From the NCBI GenBank assembly GCA_003254925.1, contig QANZ01052726.1:52174-116173 (forward strand): DNA of 64,000 bases, read 5' to 3'. Both the position numbers and the translations under genes were made by a program. Below the pieces are notes generated by a model that had not been told where the DNA came from, made no database searches, and saw nothing but the letters and a program-made list of their open reading frames with translations. This document shows, one piece after another, positions 11,656-24,373 of the stretch; position 1 is the stretch's first letter, and every line of letters begins with the position of its first letter. Source of the stretch: Chamaecrista fasciculata. Its lineage: Eukaryota; Streptophyta; Magnoliopsida; Fabales; Fabaceae.

Positions 11656-12626
11656 AAAAACAATGAAAAATATAACTACATATATATAAATACATAATTT
11701 TATTGGAGATTTATATAATAACATCTCAAAGTATAAATTTGTATTTCAAAAAAAAAAGTTCATAATTGTTAATAAGAAATTTGATTAGAGATTATCAAAA
11801 TATTTATAAAACTTGTAGGTAACATTAAGTTAAAGTTTGAAACAAGAGAGATATGATCATATTCAACAGTTAGAGACCAATTATAAAACTTATAGGTAAC
11901 ATTAAGAACTAAAACAAAAGAAAAAAAATATTATGGACCAAAATGAAATCTAGGGTCAGAATTAGGGATCAAAATAGATTTTTGGCCTTTTATGCATACA
12001 AAATTATAAATATTAAATACATGTTATATATAGTAATTCAATGAGGGTCTCAAGTTTATGATTTATTTTTTTTGGCTAAAGTACTAATATTCCCTACAGT
12101 TTTCGGTACATCATTAATATTCACTGCATATGCCATCATTAATTTAGTTGTTTTCAATTTAAATACCAAGCATTAGGGAATAATCCATTATACATATATA
12201 GGAACTATACAGAAATAGAATTCTTAGGATTGGAAATTAAAAATAAATAAGTTAATAGGAATGATAATTTAGATGAGTATAACCGAGTATCGAATAGGGT
12301 ACAGATAGTTGAAAATAAAAAAATAGCGATTATTGGGTGGATATATTACTTCAACTATCTGATATTTGTCCAAAATGAACGGATAATTAGAGTATCTAAT
12401 ATCCAATAATATAACTATTTTATTATATTTTACATATTTGTAATTATTTTATTTTTATTAATGGATACTAAGTACTAGATATCAGATATATCAATTTTTG
12501 AATTAAGATATCCTATTTTATATTCATTATTTACGAGTAATTTAGATATTTCAAATACTCATAGGATATTGGAACATTGAATTATCAAATATCGATAATG
12601 TATGCATATTAAATAGGATAAACTAA

Positions 12627-13246
12627 AACAAAATAAATCCAGATCTCCCTTGAGAGAGAAGCTCTCTAAAGCTCTTCGTCTCTCGATCCAGGTTTGCAAA
12701 GGAGGGAGTTGCAATATATCTGCAACTCCTCCCTACTCCTCCTTTCTTTGCTTTCTTTTTTAGTTAAATAAATCCAAATCTGATTTAGTCCCCCTTGTTT
12801 GGTGGTGATTTTTCTTAGATATGGTGGTGGTGTCCCCCCAATGTGGTGTTGTTTTATTTTCCCCTTTGTGGTGGTGTTTTTATTTCTCTTTTCAGATCTT
12901 GCTTAGCCCCTTTGTGGGTGGTTCTATGACTTCCAGATCTAGTCCCTGTGTTTCTCTGATGATGAAGTCGATGACATCTACATTTGATTTGGTGATTTCT
13001 CTTCTAACCAACGGTAAGCATGAATGTAAATGTCTTGTTGACAGCATATTTTGTGATGTTTTTCATCCTGAGGTTATCTTTTCTATAGGATCAGTGTATG
13101 CGCTCTTATGCGCTCATCTCTGCCCAAAGTTCAACTATGTTTATGTTTTATATTTATATTGTTGTCTCAGTAGTTTTGAAGTTTCTGAATATTTGTAAGT
13201 ATCGTTTGACTTTTATTTAATATTATTTAATGAATATTTATAAAAA
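12627..13246 (+). mobile_element. Short poly(A)-tailed retroposon with a 16-bp target duplication
   Basis: The segment ends in an A-run and is bounded by the perfect 16-bp direct repeat AAATAGGATAAACTAA (12611-12626 and 13247-13262). That is the signature of target-primed reverse transcription by a LINE machinery. It contains a 125-codon open frame (12821-13198) with no recognisable domain. Too short for a full LINE, and I see no tRNA-like A/B boxes, so it may be an internally deleted LINE or a processed transcript. Confidence 0.65.
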
Positions 13247-13550
13247 AAATAGGATAAACTAATACATGTACGAATAATAATAAAATAATCAAATACCTTA
13301 CTCTTTACCGTAAGTTAAAGTTATGTATAACCTAATTAATTACATTTGGGTTGGAAAGAAAAGTGAGAACAAACATGGAAGACCTACTTGTATGAGAGAG
13401 AAATAATAGTACTCCTTATTAAGGGGTTAGAAGGAGGTTGCATACAAGTATATATATTAGTGTGGAATTTGTAAAGACATGTGAAGGTGAGAGTATATAT
13501 ATATACATCAGTATGTAATAGTGGTGAAGAAGCAGAATAAATATAGGAGA

Positions 13551-16319
13551 ATGGAAGAAGTGGGATGTGTAACACTCAACAGTGGCTTCAAGATGCCCAT
13601 AATGGGACTCGGCCTCTGGCGATTGCAAGATCCTCAACAAATCAAACATCTCATTCTCAATTCCATCAACCTTGGTTATCGCCACTTCGACTGCGCTGGT
13701 ATATATATATTCCACTATTCATTCATATATAATTTCATATATTTTTCTTATTGTCCATTTTGGTATTTGTAGTTTTGCTCCAATTAATTTGAATTTCATC
13801 CGCATTATGCACACCTAATTATGATGAGGGAGTTTCTCAATAAAGATAACTGTATTCACAAGATTTTAAACCCGAAATCTCACAAAGATGATACCAAATT
13901 ACTTACACTTGAATCAACCTCTTGTTAGTTTATAGTTGCATATATAATGAAGTTCAAATGATCTATTGATATATATAGCGCGCTTACATTAATTAGTTCT
14001 GGGGGTGTAAGTTGAGAGAATCTAAGAGATGGCCAAAAGAGAAATAGAAGTTATCACAAAGGAGGACCTATGTAAAGGTCCTGTAATGCCTAAATAAAAT
14101 TAAGACTTTCGGAGGAGCAAGCTCAGAGAAATTAAGAGAATATGTCAATATGATTAACGTGCACGTGGGAGTGGTCAATTTGCCAATTTGGGGTATATTA
14201 GATATTAAATAAGTTTAAATATCATTTTTATTTGTCATGCTAATTGTTAATTATGATTAGAAAGAAAACAAAAGTATAAGGAATCAAATAATTGAAACTA
14301 GCTAGGTGGATTTAATTGTAAATCAACCTAAATCTTAGGAATGAATACATTAATCAAATCATATAAATAATTAAGGGATTAATAATATATATATATATAT
14401 GATGTACTATATTAATTATTAACTGCATGCATATATTGGTGAAGCTCATTACAAGAACGAGGCAGAAGTTGGAGAGGCGCTGGCAGAGACTTTTCGTACC
14501 GGGTTAGTGAAGAGAGAGGATCTTTTCATTACTACCAAGGTACATTCATTTTTAATTATTACACTACTACTACTAATTAATTAATTTTACCGTTAATATA
14601 TATATATGATAGTGTAATTTAGCTAATTAATAATGCATGTATATATATATATGTATGAATGAATGAATATATTTATCCATACATATTGCACGTTCGATGG
14701 ATGCAGCTGTGGAATTCTGATCATGGGCACGTGATTGAGGCGTGCAAAGACAGTATGAAGAAGCTCAAATTAGAGTATTTAGACTTGTATCTTATTCACT
14801 TCCCTATAGCCTCACCCCACACAGGTATCATATTCATTTATATATGTTCTATTATAAATATCTGAATGATGTTATAAAATTTGTAATATTTTCTAGGTAG
14901 TATGTGGCTATATTTGCTGTGTTATCAGAAAGTCTAGACACTAGTCAACACCATACGTACACTTGTCTAAGTTGTGGTCCTAGAGTGGGATTTTAATTAG
15001 GAGGAAACTTACTATTTGGTCACTCTTTTTTTAATGATCAGTCAATGATTTGGTCCTTCATGTATTGAAATAGAGTATTCATCAATCTCTCATTTATCAT
15101 AATTGTTAACTATTTAGTCCCTCCATTAAATTACTTGATGAATGTGAACGTTAAATGCTGATATGACACACGTTAAATGTTACTTTGGCATCCTAAAAAC
15201 AACTGATCCGGACCAACAAACACAATTAAATCGGCCTAAAATTGAGTTATATATTGTTTTTAAATAGGACTTTCTCTATTTAGTTTGGATCGTAAAAAAA
15301 TGAGGTCAAATAATCAGATCCAGAAAGTGGATCATTCATTTCACAGTTAAATAAGTAAAGTTGGTCATATTTATTTTATTTCAAGTTCGAATGCGCGAGG
15401 CATGCTCAGAACTATGTGTCAACTCTTAAAGAATTATTTCTCTGTTTAGTTGGGAGTTGACACTATTAACAAATAAGGTCAAATCGCATTTTGAAAGTAC
15501 ATTTGAAAAATTATGAAAATGTGTAAGATCAATATGAAATAAATGAAACATTTAAGACCAATTTGAAATTTACCTGGTATACTTTTGGGACCAATTTGGG
15601 AGTTTAACCTTTAATTTTATAGAAGCGATGATTGTTATATATGGGGGAATGCAATATAATGCAGGAGTAGGTGCTACAAAGAGTGTTATGGGGGAGGATG
15701 GGGTGTTGGACATAAACACAAGCATCTCCTTGGAGGCCACGTGGCGTGGGATGGAAGAACTTGTTTCAATGGGATTAGTTCGCAGCATAGGCATTAGCAA
15801 CTATAGTGTATTGCTAACTCGAGATTGCTTAGCATATTCCAAGATAAAGCCAGCAGTGAATCAGATTGAAAGCCACCCATACTTTCAGCGTGATTCGCTC
15901 TTACGTTTCTGTCAAAAGCATCGCATTTGTGTCACTGCCCACACTCCTCTTGGTGGTGCTTCTGCCAACACTCTCTTGTTTGGTTCTCTCTCTTGTTTGG
16001 ATGATGATCTCCTCCAAGTATGACTCACGTAATTCTTTATTAATTACTTCTTCACATGCATGCATATTATTAATTATATATATTGCAGGATCTCGCAAAC
16101 AAGTACAACAAGAGTCCAGCACAGATCGCTCTTCGCTGGGGGATTCAACGAAACACTGTGGTCATTCCCAAAACATCCAAAGTAGAGAGACTCAAAGAGA
16201 ATTTGAACGTTTTTGATTTTGAGCTCACTGAAGAAGACATGAAGCTCATCAAAAGTATCGACAAGGATTACAGAACCAATCAGCCTGGCAAGTTTTGGGG
16301 TATAGATGTTTATGCCTGA
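13551..16319 (+). CDS. Aldo-keto reductase, aldose-6-phosphate reductase type, copy A
   Basis: Five exons: 13551-13698, 14445-14539, 14707-14824, 15665-16017 and 16089-16319 (945 nt, 314 aa). It is predicted to reduce an aldose (6-phosphate) with NADPH in the cytosol. Overall it resembles the AKR2 group (sorbitol-6-phosphate dehydrogenase and mannose-6-phosphate reductase, about 310 aa). The catalytic tetrad is present: Asp47 and Tyr52 (FDCAAHYKNE), Lys81 (FITTK), His112 (LIHF). The C-terminal NADP-binding block reads VVIPKTSK. The protein starts [16 protein letters not shown], about five residues longer than copy B. The codons that make exons 4 and 5 in copy B are one continuous exon here, so one intron is missing. 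Intron 3 has taken up a foldback element. Substrate (mannose-6-P, glucose-6-P or free aldose) cannot be decided from sequence. Confidence 0.93.
14999..15610. repeat. Foldback-like element inside intron 3 of the copy A reductase
   Basis: The left end AGGAGGAAACTTACTATTTGG pairs imperfectly with the complement of the right end. It carries TTGGTC/TTAGTC modules near 15018, 15052, 15084 and 15116 (spacing 34, 32, 32). Its interior has the dispersed repeat also found at 45590-45880. No clean target duplication found. Confidence 0.5.
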
Positions 16320-16610
16320 CATCACACCCAATGCCATCCCAATTTCACTATCTCTTTCTTTTTTTCTTTCTTTCCTCTTCATTTCAATTCATCGTCTCAT
16401 TGTAATGCCATTGATTGCCTTGCCCTCTTCATTTCAATTCAGTTGTTGCGAATTCTTGGAATTAATTAATAATTGGGCCTAGGCCCAAATCGACCCAAGT
16501 TATATGATTGGGCCCATCGTCTCATCTTTATTTTTTACTTTTCCTTATCAGTTCTCTCACCTAATGTCATGATTCGAACAAAAAAAAAACAAAGTATCTA
16601 CATTTGCATG

Positions 16611-17137
16611 GTTTAAACCAGACCGGCCAATGGCCATTGATCCGGTAGAAGGTTCGGGTCACTGGTTCAATGGTTCAACTGCTGGGTCACTGATTCAACC
16701 GGTAGAGCCGATTTACTTAAAAAATACATTTTCAAATATACATATTCATCAAATACACATTAATATCTTACAATAATTTAAATATAAAGTAAAAATTCAA
16801 CACTTTGGTACCCTTTGGATCTATTTTATAATTTTAACCATAACAAATTTTGTAAAAATTACATATTGATCTCAAAATTTTTTTTAAAGTTTTCATTTTA
16901 GTCCTTAAATAATATGTATCTATCTAGTGACCAATTTGTAATTTTTTGAGGTCAATATATAATATTTGCAAAATTTATTGGGTCAAACCGGTTCACCGGT
17001 CCGGTGGTTGAACCGGTAACTGGCCGGGTCAAAATGCAGAACAATATTTTGCTTATTCCGGACCGATCTGGTGTCCGATTCACCGGGTCACCGGTTGAAC
17101 CGTCCAGCCCGGTCCAATTTTTTGTACTATGGTTTAA
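16611..17137. repeat. AACCGGTT-type foldback with a nested fragment
   Basis: Arms made of GGTTCAACTGCTGGGTCAC / GGTCACCGGTTGAACC-like words, with GGTTTAAA near both ends. 16799-16985 is a fragment of the CACTTTGGTACC foldback family (copies at 5101 and 11088) inserted between the arms. Lies in the spacer between the two reductase genes. No coding capacity. Confidence 0.65.
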
Positions 17138-17973
17138 AGTTTTAGCAAGTTTCAAGAATTTGATTCTTCACGTGTTTTTTTTAATTGGTCTCTTTTATAT
17201 TTATTTTATTAATATGGTCTTTCACTATCTATTTTGTTATTAGCTTTAATATTTGTATATATTTCACTTGTTTATTGATGATTCTAATTAAATAAAAAAA
17301 GAATTAATTAAGGATAATCCATACTTAAGAGAAAAATAGTTAACTTCATAAAAACCAATGATTCAATTTGGGACTCGATTTCAAATTTAATTTGATTTCA
17401 TTAATCGATAATTCTAATTGAGTAAAAAAAATTATAAAAAAAACTCTTAACTCTGATATTGTTGATTTTAAACTTAAAATAAGAGAAATATAATCATATT
17501 TAATAATAAAACATCAAAATAAATTTTTTAAAAAATACTAAGGATTGGAACAAAATAAAAAAAATATTGAAGACTAAAATAGGATTGAGGATAAATTTAA
17601 GGTCTTATATATATATATATATTTTTAACAAACGGGCATTATCCCAAAAAAGACAGCATATCTGATTATGTTAGGGTGGAAATTATCTTTTTCCGTAAGT
17701 GAATTGAACCCAAATATTTTTTGCGAAAAAATTTGAAGTGGGTCTGAATGAATGAGAGTTCCAAAACTTCAGAACTGGGCTTTTTTCGGCATGGAAGATT
17801 ATAGAACGTTGGAAAAGTTTCGTGAAATCCGATTGATGATTTTGTAAAGTGGGTTTGAGCATTTATGGCCTCAAACCCCAAATAAATATCATCGTCGATG
17901 TTTGTAGAAGACGTAGACAAACCGATTGCAATCGATAGAGGAGAGTGAGAGTGACTGAGTGAAATTCGCAGAA
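17138..17973. other. Spacer and promoter region of copy B
   Basis: AT-rich to about 17640, then a less biased segment leading into the start codon of the copy B reductase, presumably its promoter and leader. No distinct TATA box stands out. No gene seen. Confidence 0.4.
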
Positions 17974-20483
17974 ATGGCTGTAACACTCAACAATGGCTTC
18001 AAGATGCCGATAATCGGACTCGGCGTGTGGCGCATGAACGGTCAAGAAATCAGAGATCTCGTTCTCAATTCCATCAAGCTCGGTTATCGCCATTTCGATT
18101 GTGCTGGTAATTTCACCGTCTTTCCGTTTCTTTTGCTTTCGTTTTATGCTGTTTAGTCTCTGCATGATTCAGATATTCGCTTATCTTTGTGAAAACTTAC
18201 TTGGTTTGCCGTTTATTTTTGCTTTTCAATTGTTATTTTCAAGCTTCTCATATGGTCAGATAATTGGATGAAACAGCTGTTGAAACTAATTTGTTGTAAT
18301 TCATTAATTCTGAAACTTGTTGATACTATGATACCGTTTGATGTGTTCATAATAAAGCATGTGATGGTTGAGAAGATTTGTAAACACTGCTCTTGATTAC
18401 AAGAAAGAAAGAAACAATTGGATGAAACAGTTTTAACATCTGTTAATACTATAATCTTCTGGGTCTGTTTCAGCGGTGGATACTTATTGGTTGTAGCTTA
18501 CTGGCTTAATATGTCTAATTCATTTAGATTTTCTGTTTTGTTTCATTCTAGCATTGGAGCATTCATTTTTGAGCTTACCATTAGATATGTTCATAAAGCG
18601 CATGGTGGTTGATAAGATTTGAATGCTTTGCAGCTGATTACAAGAATGAAGCAGAAGTTGGGGAGGCACTTGCAGAGGCCTTCAAAACTGGCCTAGTGAA
18701 GAGGGAGGATCTTTTTGTTACCACCAAGGTTCATTTTTGTATCAAATCCTTGCCTGGACTGTCTTTATTTGTTTGATTCTACTTTTTGATGTTTTCACTC
18801 AGAGATTAACTAGATTTTCCCCTTGGTATTGTAAACTTCTTGCAGCTTTGGAATTCTGATCATGGACATGTTGTTGAGGCCTGTAAAGACAGTCTGAAGA
18901 AGCTCAAGCTAGATTATCTGGACTTGTATCTTGTTCACTTCCCTGTAGCTACAAGGCATACCGGTCTGTCCACTTTGTTATGTCTGGCTTGATTTCTTCT
19001 TTTTCTTTGTTTATACTAAACAGCTTTGTTAAATGTTAATCCGTTTTTGGCTTCTTTATAGTAAGATCTAACTAATCAATGTATTATAATCTTAAGAATA
19101 AAACCCCAATTAGTTCCTCAAAGAATGCCTTTGGTATCATATGGAATTTCAATAAAATTTTGGGGTCGAACTTTAATCACTTTTCAAAAGTAAGAATATT
19201 CTAAATCAAAATTTTCATATCAAATCTCTCTGTTTCTCCAATGGATCATCTCCCATTCTTCTGGTTTATAGTTGAGTTAGCTATATATTTTGCCAAATTA
19301 GTGTCTATCAAGTTTATGGTTATGGTTTATGTGTGACTTCAAGTATGTTTAGTTTCCGGATAAATTTTGTCTCATTCTACATGCATCTAGGAGTGGGTAC
19401 AACTGATAGTGCTTTGGGTGAGGATGGAGTCCTGGACATAGACACAAGCATATCCCTTGAAACTACTTGGCATGGCATGGAAGAACTTGTTTCACTGGGT
19501 TTGGTTCGCAGCATAGGGATCAGGTACAATTGATGCTGCAAACTATTTTCACTACACTAAAGTAGATGTTTTGGAAATCCTCTATATGATTTAACCTGTG
19601 TAGGAGAAACTAATACTTATTTTCATGCACAAAGCGAGAAAATACAATCAAATTATTTTATGCATCATAACAGTCTCATTGTTCACACAAAATTTCAAAT
19701 GTGCTCTTCAAATCGAGTGTGCAAGTTTATGCTCTTATAGAATGATTGAAAACTTGCAGCCAATTTGCTTTTGCATTTCATTTATCCTCTCATTGCTTTT
19801 GATGCACGGTATAAGTCCTTCTGTGCTCTATAATCTATATTATTCTAGCATTTTTATGAAAATGTTGATTTCCATACTTTTAAATCTATTAATTAAAATC
19901 ACTGCCTGACAAAAAGTTATTTGCAGCAACTACGATATCTTTCTTACCAGAGATTGTTTAGCATATGCCAAGATAAAGCCTGCGGTTAATCAGATTGAAA
20001 CTCATCCATACTTTCAGCGTGATTCTCTCGTCAAATTCTGCCAGAAGCACGAAGTTTGTGTCACAGCCCACACTCCATTAGGTGGTGCCGCAGCAAACAC
20101 AGAATGGTTTGGAACAGTTTCATGTTTGGATGATCAAGTTCTGAAAGTGAGTTAACAGCTTTAGCTTCTTCCAAACATTTAAGATGTTCTTGTGATAAGC
20201 TATTATAGAAAGTGAGTTAATATAAGTGTTCATCTCCCTTGTTTTGTTCCAGGATCTGGCTGAGAAGTACAAGAAGACTCCTGCCCAGATTGCTCTTCGC
20301 TGGGGCATTCAAAGGAATACAGTGGTGATTCCAAAAACATCGAAACTCGAGAGATTGAAAGAGAACTTTGAGGTATTCGATTTCGAGCTTTCCAAAGAGG
20401 ACATGAAGCTCATCAAAAGTATAGATAGGAATTATAGAACCAATCAACCTGCTAAGTTCTGGGGTATAGATCTTTATGCATGA
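17974..20483 (+). CDS. Aldo-keto reductase, aldose-6-phosphate reductase type, copy B
   Basis: Six exons: 17974-18106, 18634-18728, 18846-18963, 19391-19523, 19927-20146 and 20253-20483 (930 nt, 309 aa), all GT–AG and in frame. Same AKR2 family as copy A: NADPH-dependent reduction of an aldose or aldose-6-phosphate, the step that makes a sugar alcohol phosphate in plants using mannitol or sorbitol. Tetrad: Asp42, Tyr47, Lys76 and His107. The N terminus [17 protein letters not shown] and C terminus FWGIDLYA match the family and its usual length. It lies head-to-tail 1.65 kb after copy A, a tandem duplication. It keeps the intron inside the SIGIS-NYD codons that copy A lacks, so B probably has the ancestral structure. 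Introns contain no obvious transposons. Confidence 0.95.
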
Positions 20484-21269
20484 GAGATGATGAGTGTGCT
20501 CTGTTTCTAGAGATTGTCATGTGATTCTCAGAATCTGAAGAAAATAAAAAATAGCTGTTTCTCATTTTAGAGACTTGAACTTGGTACAGACTATACTTTC
20601 ATGGCATCCATTATAATATTCATTTTATTACCTCAGTATAACAGTAGGAAGATCTGTTGCTTAATTTGTTTCAACTATAACTTTTACAATCCTTTGTCTT
20701 TTGAAGTGTGGTCAATCTTGGGGTGATTTTACGTTGAGAAAATCTATCAATTTTTTTTAATGGGTTTTCCTAAAGATACTGCTTTATCAACTCTTTCGAA
20801 ATATTTTATTTTTATTTTCAAATTCTTTTACAATATATTGCAGATATTAAGCATCAGTCAAAAATATTATTCTTTCCATGATATTATGCATAGATTAGGT
20901 GTATCATGATGAACTCTTCACAAAAAATTGTGTCCTCCAAAATATCATCACAAGTGAATATTTAGATACAAGGTTCTATTTTTTTTTTTTTTTAACAATT
21001 GGAAGATATCTCCCACTTATTGGTTTTGCCAAAAATGAAGTTTTTTTTTAAAGAAAGAATGTGTTCAGTAAGACTTGAACACAAAATTTTAACAAAAAAT
21101 CTTACATATAAGAATTAGAATATCTACCACTTTAATTTTCAATCAACCACTGAGAGACTTGCTACAAACAAGAGAAAAAAGGTTCCCAAATAATATCCTA
21201 CTTCATCTGCAAATATATATTTTTCCTTTTTACTTTAGTGGTATATACTTTTCCTTCCTATTTTACTAT
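20484..21269. other. 3' flank of copy B and AT-rich spacer
   Basis: Probable 3' UTR immediately after the stop, with AATAAAA-like words near 20540, then AT-rich DNA. No gene seen. Confidence 0.4.
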
Positions 21270-22389
21270 GGCCAAAGTCTTATTTTGGTCTCCCAGTTAT
21301 GCTCAGTGTTCTAAATTGGTCCCCCAATTATTTTTCGTTCCATATTGGTCTCCCAGTTATGTAAAATTTGACAAAGTTGGTCCCTCTAACAGTTTCTATC
21401 CATTTTTTCGTTAAAAGAAAAAAGACAAAATTAATTTTTAACTCCTAAAAGTTTAAATTTTTTGCACCAAGAACTTTTTTCTCTATAATAGAACCAAAAT
21501 GTAAGAAAGAAGAAATACCTGAGGGTTTTAGTTTATTTTTCACAAAAAAAATACAACCCCCCCTCTCTCTATATCTCGTCTCTCTCTCTCTCTCTTTCAG
21601 AATCGCGTTGTGCTATGTGAGAATCTACATTCGTCCCTTGTTAAACCCCACTCTGATGATAACTTTGCCGAAATCGGAGTTCGAATCGCCGATGGAACTG
21701 GGATCGGAGAAGGCATCGTTTGGAATGGTGGGTCGAAGCTCTGTGCTCTGTTGCTTGCTTCCGAACGATAAATCCTCTTACAAGTGCTTGTATCTTCACT
21801 AATCCTTCCAACGCTCTCGGTGCTTTTCTCGCTGATTCAAACTAAATCTACAAATCTCAAATTTGAGATATTTTCATTTTTCACCATGTTGCATAAGAAA
21901 GTACAAAACTTTATCTATACACTTACCAAGAATCCTCTAAATACGGTTTGAATCTTAACGGCGGCCCATTTTTGGTGCCCGCCACCGCCGTCATCGGCGA
22001 ACATGGTGCCTTTGCCGTCGCTGATCAGCCGGACAACCGCCATTGCCGCCTGAGCTGCCACCACGGCGGCATCAGCGACGGCTACTGCCACCGAGAGAGA
22101 GAGGAGGTTGTGTTTTTTGTGTAAAATAAACTAAAACTCCAAGTATTTTTTCTTTCTTACACTTTGGTTCTATTATAAAAAAAAAAGGTCCTTGATGTAA
22201 AAAATTTAAACTTTTAGGAGTTAAAAATCAATTTTGCCCTTTTTTTAACGGAAAAATGGATGGAAACTGTTAGAGTGACTAACTTTGTCAAATTTTGGAT
22301 AACTGTGAGACCAATATGGAACGAAAAATAACTGGGGGACCAATTTAGAACACTAAACATAACTGAAGGACCAAAATAGGACTTTGGCC
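21270..22389. mobile_element. Pack-MULE-like foldback carrying an IQD gene fragment
   Basis: Termini GGCCAAAGTCTTATTTTGG and its inverted complement, flanked by the perfect 9-bp duplication TTTTACTAT (21261-21269 and 22390-22398). The left arm has GGTC modules at 21287, 21318, 21347 and 21379. The interior is GC-richer and holds two exon pieces plus the intron of an IQ-domain gene on the minus strand. A second element of the same family is at 24644-25736. Perfect target duplication implies a fairly recent insertion. Confidence 0.88.
21641..22088 (-). pseudogene. Captured IQD (IQ67-domain) gene fragment with intron
   Basis: Read on the minus strand, 22088-21925 is open for 54 codons. It includes AAQAAMAVVRL and WAAVKIQTVFRGFL, the start of the IQ67 domain of calmodulin-binding IQD proteins. 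It ends at an intact splice donor GTAAGT. After a 93-bp intron-like stretch the fragment resumes near 21830 as ARKAPRALEGLVKIQALVRG and FIVRKQATEHRAS, then degenerates to a stop at 21641-21643. In IQD genes an intron commonly splits the IQ67 domain at this very point, so the element took genomic DNA and not a cDNA. The acceptor AG is one base out of phase with the second piece, so the copy is not expected to make a normal protein. Confidence 0.82.
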
Positions 22390-22785
22390 TTTTACTATTT
22401 AGGGAAGCTAGAATGGGCCTTTAATCTTATATTCTCTATATCCACTCAATGCAACTCTCAACTATGACATGAGATCTCTTTTGATTCTCTTCTATCCTCC
22501 TTTCTTCTTCTATACACATTACTAAGGAATCTCACTTTTGTACTTGGTCACCAAATGCAACCACATCTTGAATAAGGGAAGATGCTTATTTTATATTATA
22601 TTTAACGCATTAGAATGCACGTCGGAGAAAAATATGAATAGAAATATAGAAATATTATTATATCATAGAGGAGGGAATATGATAACAATATTTTTCAATT
22701 AAGGAATTCAGCTAACAAACTTTAATTGGAATGATGAGAGAATATGTTATTGTCGCCTCCACAAAATATACATCTTAAGAAGTAG

Positions 22786-23245
22786 GGGTGAGCGCGGGTT
22801 AGGTTGGGGCAAGTTGAGGGAAAATCTCACCCCAACCCGCAGAGTTACGGGTTAGGTTGGGTTGAACCCGCGGGTTGAGTTTGTATTTTTTTTTAATTTT
22901 CATAACAAAAAAATATCATTATAAATTTGTGAGTAGTGAATAAAGAAACTTACACATAAAAAAGTAAAAAAAAAAAGCAGATTTCATATATATAAATATA
23001 AATCAATTAAAATATACTCCATAACATATGTAAATGTAATACATATATAAAATTATGTAAGTTTTAAAATCAAAATATCTTATTTATGAAGAACTAATAA
23101 TTTAAATACATAAGAAAACATGCAAAATTTATATAAAAATACATAAACATGTATATAAAATAAATTAAAAAAATAATAAAAAAAATTATATGCGAGCTCG
23201 CGGGTTGGGTTGGGTTGAAAAACTACAAACCCGCAANTTTCAACC
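22786..23245. repeat. Foldback-like element of the GGGTTGGGTTG family, truncated
   Basis: GCGCGGGTTAGGTTGGGG and GGGTTGAACCCGCGGGTTG words at the left, GCTCGCGGGTTGGGTTGGG near the right, around an AT-rich core. A single N at 23237 falls in the right arm, so the end is unresolved. Confidence 0.45.
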
Positions 23246-23459
23246 ATTAAGTTTTTGAGAGAATTAAACTATTAATTTACTCAAAAATTAAATATGCGTA
23301 CTTCAATAATTTAATAAAGAATAATTCAAAAAATTAAAAATATTAGATCATATGTTTATAACATATTAGAACTAAAAATAAATTATAAAACAATTTGATA
23401 TCATTTAAATAATACTATTAATTGAAAAAATAATATAACTCCTCCAAACTCTAGTCACA

Positions 23460-23995
23460 AAAATAGTGTTATGCTAGAGTTTCTCACCAAAGCTCAAAAG
23501 TCCCTTTGAGGGGCTGCTAGTGGGCATCTTCCATGGCGTCTCGATGATGACATCGACAGTTTTTTTGATAGCAGCTTCAGGGCGACGACTCTGACTATGA
23601 TTTTGGCTTTGTACCGGTGGCAACCCTTTTTTCTTTTTTTAGGTATATATTTTGTCTCTTCCTCTTCTATTAGGGAGGTCTCTACTTTCATTAATGAAGT
23701 CTTTCTCTTCCATTAGGGAAGAGTTTATTTTTTACTTAAATGTTATCTCTTGATCTACTCTTCTTGCTTAACATGATGGAAAAAAGTTAAGAAGAGTCTT
23801 CCTCAAAGAATGAAGAGAGGTGTGTTGTCTCTTCCTCTTCTTCTTTTTTCTCTGTTCTTTTTTATATTAGAGTATATTTAAGAAAATATTTGAAAGGAGA
23901 TATAATCTTCACTAATTGATATTCTCCTTTGTTGTATAGCTTTGTACTATTATACTTTCTTCCTCATGAATAGAGTTCATGTTTTTTTTAAAAAA
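23460..23995 (+). mobile_element. Possible retroposon ending in an A-run
   Basis: A relatively GC-rich beginning (AAAGTCCCTTTGAGGGGCTG) changes to pyrimidine-rich DNA and ends GAATAGAGTTCATG followed by T- and A-runs. This layout resembles short LINE-derived retroposons such as 12627-13246. I found no clear target duplication and no recognisable protein. Confidence 0.3.
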
Positions 23996-24373
23996 AAACT
24001 ATATCATAAATTTAAAATCTTATAAATATAATTATTTATATCAAGAAACTCTTACTATAATAATCAAGTGTACAGTACAAGTGGAAGAAGCCTACAAAAT
24101 TCGCAGGGACAACTAAAAAAACCAATATATATATATAAATATAATTTGTGAAGATACTATGTTTTAGATTTGCTTATTCTAAGCAAACGACGCCGTATGA
24201 GGAAAATAGAGGCATAAAAGACAAAAAGGGTTATCGTTTTCACATTAATGGGCCTGGTGGGCCAGAAGGAGCCTTTTTCTTTTGTTTAGAGTTTGACAAA
24301 TGACAAGTGCTTAGGGGGACACTGGATAAGCTACCTCCTTTACCTTCTTCCACTTCATGCGCTAATCTACTGC

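Noticed and set aside
12821..13198. 125-codon frame as a protein gene
   Set aside because: Sits entirely inside the retroposon 12627-13246 and has no recognisable motif.
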